This document shows positions 62,242 to 64,000 of a stretch of DNA of 64,000 nucleotides, one piece after another. Where the stretch lies: assembly GCF_003201835.2 (NCBI RefSeq), contig NZ_CP029289.2, positions 1,860,001-1,924,000 on the forward strand, written 5' to 3'. The notes below the pieces were generated by a model. The model saw only the letters and a list, made by a program, of their open reading frames with translations. It was not told the origin of the DNA and made no database searches. This DNA comes from Acidianus brierleyi (GTDB lineage: Archaea > Thermoproteota > Thermoprotei_A > Sulfolobales > Sulfolobaceae). A program made the position numbers and the translations under genes. The stretch's first letter is position 1. Each line of letters begins with the position of its first letter.

Positions 62242-62894
62242 AAATAGATTTCCATACTCACACGTGCTATAGTGATGGAAAAGAGACACCAGAAAATTTA
62301 GTTAAGTATGCTGAAAAAAGAGGTATATTTTTAGCAATAACAGATCATGATAATAGTAATGGGATAAAACATGTCCTTGGTAAAGTAATCCCAGGACAGG
62401 AGGTTACAACACAATACGGGCATGTTGTAATAATTTGTAATTTTATTCCACATCCTCCAAAAGATATACATGAGCTTATAGATTATAGTAAGGAAAATTC
62501 ATGTATAGTCTTTCCATCTCACCCTTTTGATATTTTCAGAAAAGGAATAGGAAATCACTTGTTTGATTATAAATTTGATGCTATAGAGATTTTCAATTCT
62601 AAGGCACCAAAAAATGCTAACAATAAAGCAGAAGAAGTATCTAAAAAACTCAATTTACCCGGACTATCCAATAGTGATGGCCATGTAAAAGAAGCAATAG
62701 GTTCTGCTTATAACGAATTCGATATTAATGAGTTAAAAATTGACGATATATTTGATCTTCTTATTGGTAAAAAATTTAAACCTATTAAAGTGGGATTGAC
62801 CAAAACTGCTAAATTAAAGATTATAGAATGGCATATTCAGAGGAAGTTGTTTGAGAAGAATACCTGCAGAACTATGTATCAAATGCAAGGGTAG
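62238..62894 (+). CDS. PHP-domain phosphoesterase
   Basis: The 218-residue protein starts with the PHP metal motif DFHTHTCYSDGKETPENLVK, then AITDHDNSNGIKHV and a later SNSDGHVKEAIG, giving the expected His/Asp metal-binding set. Members hydrolyse phosphoesters, including histidinol phosphate or nucleotides; here the substrate is unknown. It overlaps asd by 4 nt, so it is part of the thr/asp transcript, and overlaps nreA by 44 nt. Confidence 0.8.
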   Translation: MKIDFHTHTCYSDGKETPENLVKYAEKRGIFLAITDHDNSNGIKHVLGKVIPGQEVTTQYGHVVIICNFIPHPPKDIHELIDYSKENSCIVFPSHPFDIFRKGIGNHLFDYKFDAIEIFNSKAPKNANNKAEEVSKKLNLPGLSNSDGHVKEAIGSAYNEFDINELKIDDIFDLLIGKKFKPIKVGLTKTAKLKIIEWHIQRKLFEKNTCRTMYQMQG

Positions 62895-64000
62895 TAAATT
62901 ACTTTGTGGGCTTAGAACATGCCCTATATTAGAGAGATTCAGAGCAATTGTAAATACTTCCTTGAAGATAGATCTAGAGAAGGAGAGTATAGAAGGTGCT
63001 ACTCCACCTAGTGTTGTAGTTGGAGAAAAGAATTATCCAAAAGTTACTATTTCTTTTAACGTCCCCCCACAAGTTTATGGAGAAGAAGCAAAGGAGTATG
63101 AAAATCCTAGAGGTTGGTGGGGTAGAAAATCTATATATGAAATTATAGATTATAGATCATCTTTAGTTTCTAATTTACTCAAAACTAAAGCTGACGACGT
63201 TTGGAAGTTATATGAGAAAGAATTACCATTAACTGCAGTTTCGTACTCTCCAGTAGGTGCTGAAAGTAAATTAGAAGGAAAAATAGAAGCTAAATTAAGA
63301 TTTAATGGATACATAATGCCAAGAGGACCTTCTGCAAATATAAAAGATTTCAAAATTGTAGATAATCCAAAAATCTCCAAAGTTATGGATAAAATAATAT
63401 TTGATGACGTTAAAGCTCAAGACGCCATAAGGGAATTATACACATCTGGAGAAGATATATATAATATAATTAACGCTATGTCACTAGGGCTAATTGGAAA
63501 AAAGAAAAATAGGAAATTAGTACCAACTAGATGGGCAATAACTGCAGTAGATACAACTATAGGGAGAGATATACTAAATAAGATAAAAACGTATCAAAGT
63601 ATAAGTGAAATTCAAGTATTTTATCAAAAATATCTAGGAAACTATTTCCATATAATACTTTATCCATCAAATTATAATATAATATGGATAGAAATATGGC
63701 ATCCATTAACACTATGGTCTAACGAGCTAATTATTTCAGAATTGAAAGAAAACTACTGGGGAGAGTATGATTTTCTTGATGGTGGTTATATAGCAGCTAG
63801 GACTTCTATCTTAGAGTACCTAGAGAAAGTAAGAAAATCTGCAGGTATCGTAATAATAAGGGAAATTACATCAGAATATTTTGCTCCACTAGGAAATTGG
63901 CACATAAGAGAAACTGTTAAAAACGCAATGGATAATAAAATAGGTAAATTTGAAAATATAGAAAGTGCAATTCAGTTTATCCAAAATAGACTAAATGGAA
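62851..64000 (+). CDS. nreA: DNA repair protein NreA, 3' end beyond window
   Basis: The frame opens at TTG 62851, 7 nt after GAGG, and stays open to the edge. Early residues AELCIKCKGSKLLCGLRTCP carry the NreA four-cysteine zinc motif (CxxC...C...C). Further on GWWGRKSIYEIIDYRSSLVS, VPTRWAITAVDTTIGRDI and IIREITSEYFAPLGNWHIRE match archaeal NreA, a PCNA-associated factor that helps tolerance of DNA damage. About 383 residues are seen, so only the C-terminal end, with the PCNA-binding peptide, is missing. It overlaps the PHP gene by 44 nt. Confidence 0.9.
   Translation, partial: MRRIPAELCIKCKGSKLLCGLRTCPILERFRAIVNTSLKIDLEKESIEGATPPSVVVGEKNYPKVTISFNVPPQVYGEEAKEYENPRGWWGRKSIYEIIDYRSSLVSNLLKTKADDVWKLYEKELPLTAVSYSPVGAESKLEGKIEAKLRFNGYIMPRGPSANIKDFKIVDNPKISKVMDKIIFDDVKAQDAIRELYTSGEDIYNIINAMSLGLIGKKKNRKLVPTRWAITAVDTTIGRDILNKIKTYQSISEIQVFYQKYLGNYFHIILYPSNYNIIWIEIWHPLTLWSNELIISELKENYWGEYDFLDGGYIAARTSILEYLEKVRKSAGIVIIREITSEYFAPLGNWHIRETVKNAMDNKIGKFENIESAIQFIQNRLNG

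Overview
The window is archaeal and almost certainly from the order Sulfolobales (Thermoproteota): about one third GC, CdvABC cell-division genes, RpoK, an intron-containing tRNA-Thr, a PP-loop/TATA-type gene layout with many leaderless or short-leader genes, archaeal-type myo-inositol-phosphate synthase and a trp operon in the order trpB2-A-D-F-E-G-C. The gene order of the right-hand 45 kb follows the order I know from Sulfolobus (suf, gcv, eno, cdvABC, topA-rpoK, ogg, valS, trp, ppsA-cdvB2). The genus cannot be decided from this sequence.

Bases 1-18.4 kb are an accessory island. It holds an IS607-type element (tnpA/tnpB), a solo copy of its right end, remnants of two IS110-type elements with structured non-coding left ends, a DDE transposase fragment and a nearly complete but broken IS630 element with matching terminal repeats. 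Between them lie several frameshifted or stop-interrupted genes, a divergent wHTH/AbrB pair, a GNAT acetyltransferase, MFS transporters and three loci of unknown function that share one unusual promoter. Those three loci encode (i) a protein of about 146 residues plus a seven-cysteine peptide interrupted by UAG, (ii) a protein resembling a nitrile-hydratase-type leader peptide (RiPP precursor-like) plus a partner, and (iii) an unknown protein with a CC motif, a divergent QueC paralogue and an exporter-like permease. I regard this trio as the best candidate for an undescribed system: a co-regulated peptide or small-molecule production regulon.

From the tRNA-Thr at 18.5 kb onward the window is ordinary core chromosome: sufC-B-D (Fe-S assembly), a PhoU-like regulator, a PAC2 protein, the glycine cleavage system (gcvH, gcvT divergent from gcvPA-gcvPB), signal peptidase, enolase, cdvA-cdvB-cdvC, topoisomerase III and rpoK, a serine-biosynthesis pair (class V aminotransferase and phosphoglycerate dehydrogenase), an 8-oxoguanine glycosylase, small zinc proteins, a geranylgeranyl-reductase-like flavoprotein, valS, an aminotransferase with the complete trp operon, acylphosphatase, inositol-phosphate synthase, PEP synthase, cdvB2, a UbiD-type decarboxylase and a threonine-pathway operon (threonine synthase, aspartate kinase, aspartate-semialdehyde dehydrogenase) followed by a PHP phosphoesterase and the DNA-repair gene nreA, which runs off the right edge.

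Regulatory and RNA features visible by eye include two C/D-box sRNA candidates, AGTATTA boxes in the cdvA and cdvB2 promoters matching the motif described for the aCcr1 cell-cycle repressor, and non-AUG starts for ppsA (ATT) and the first accessory gene (ATA).
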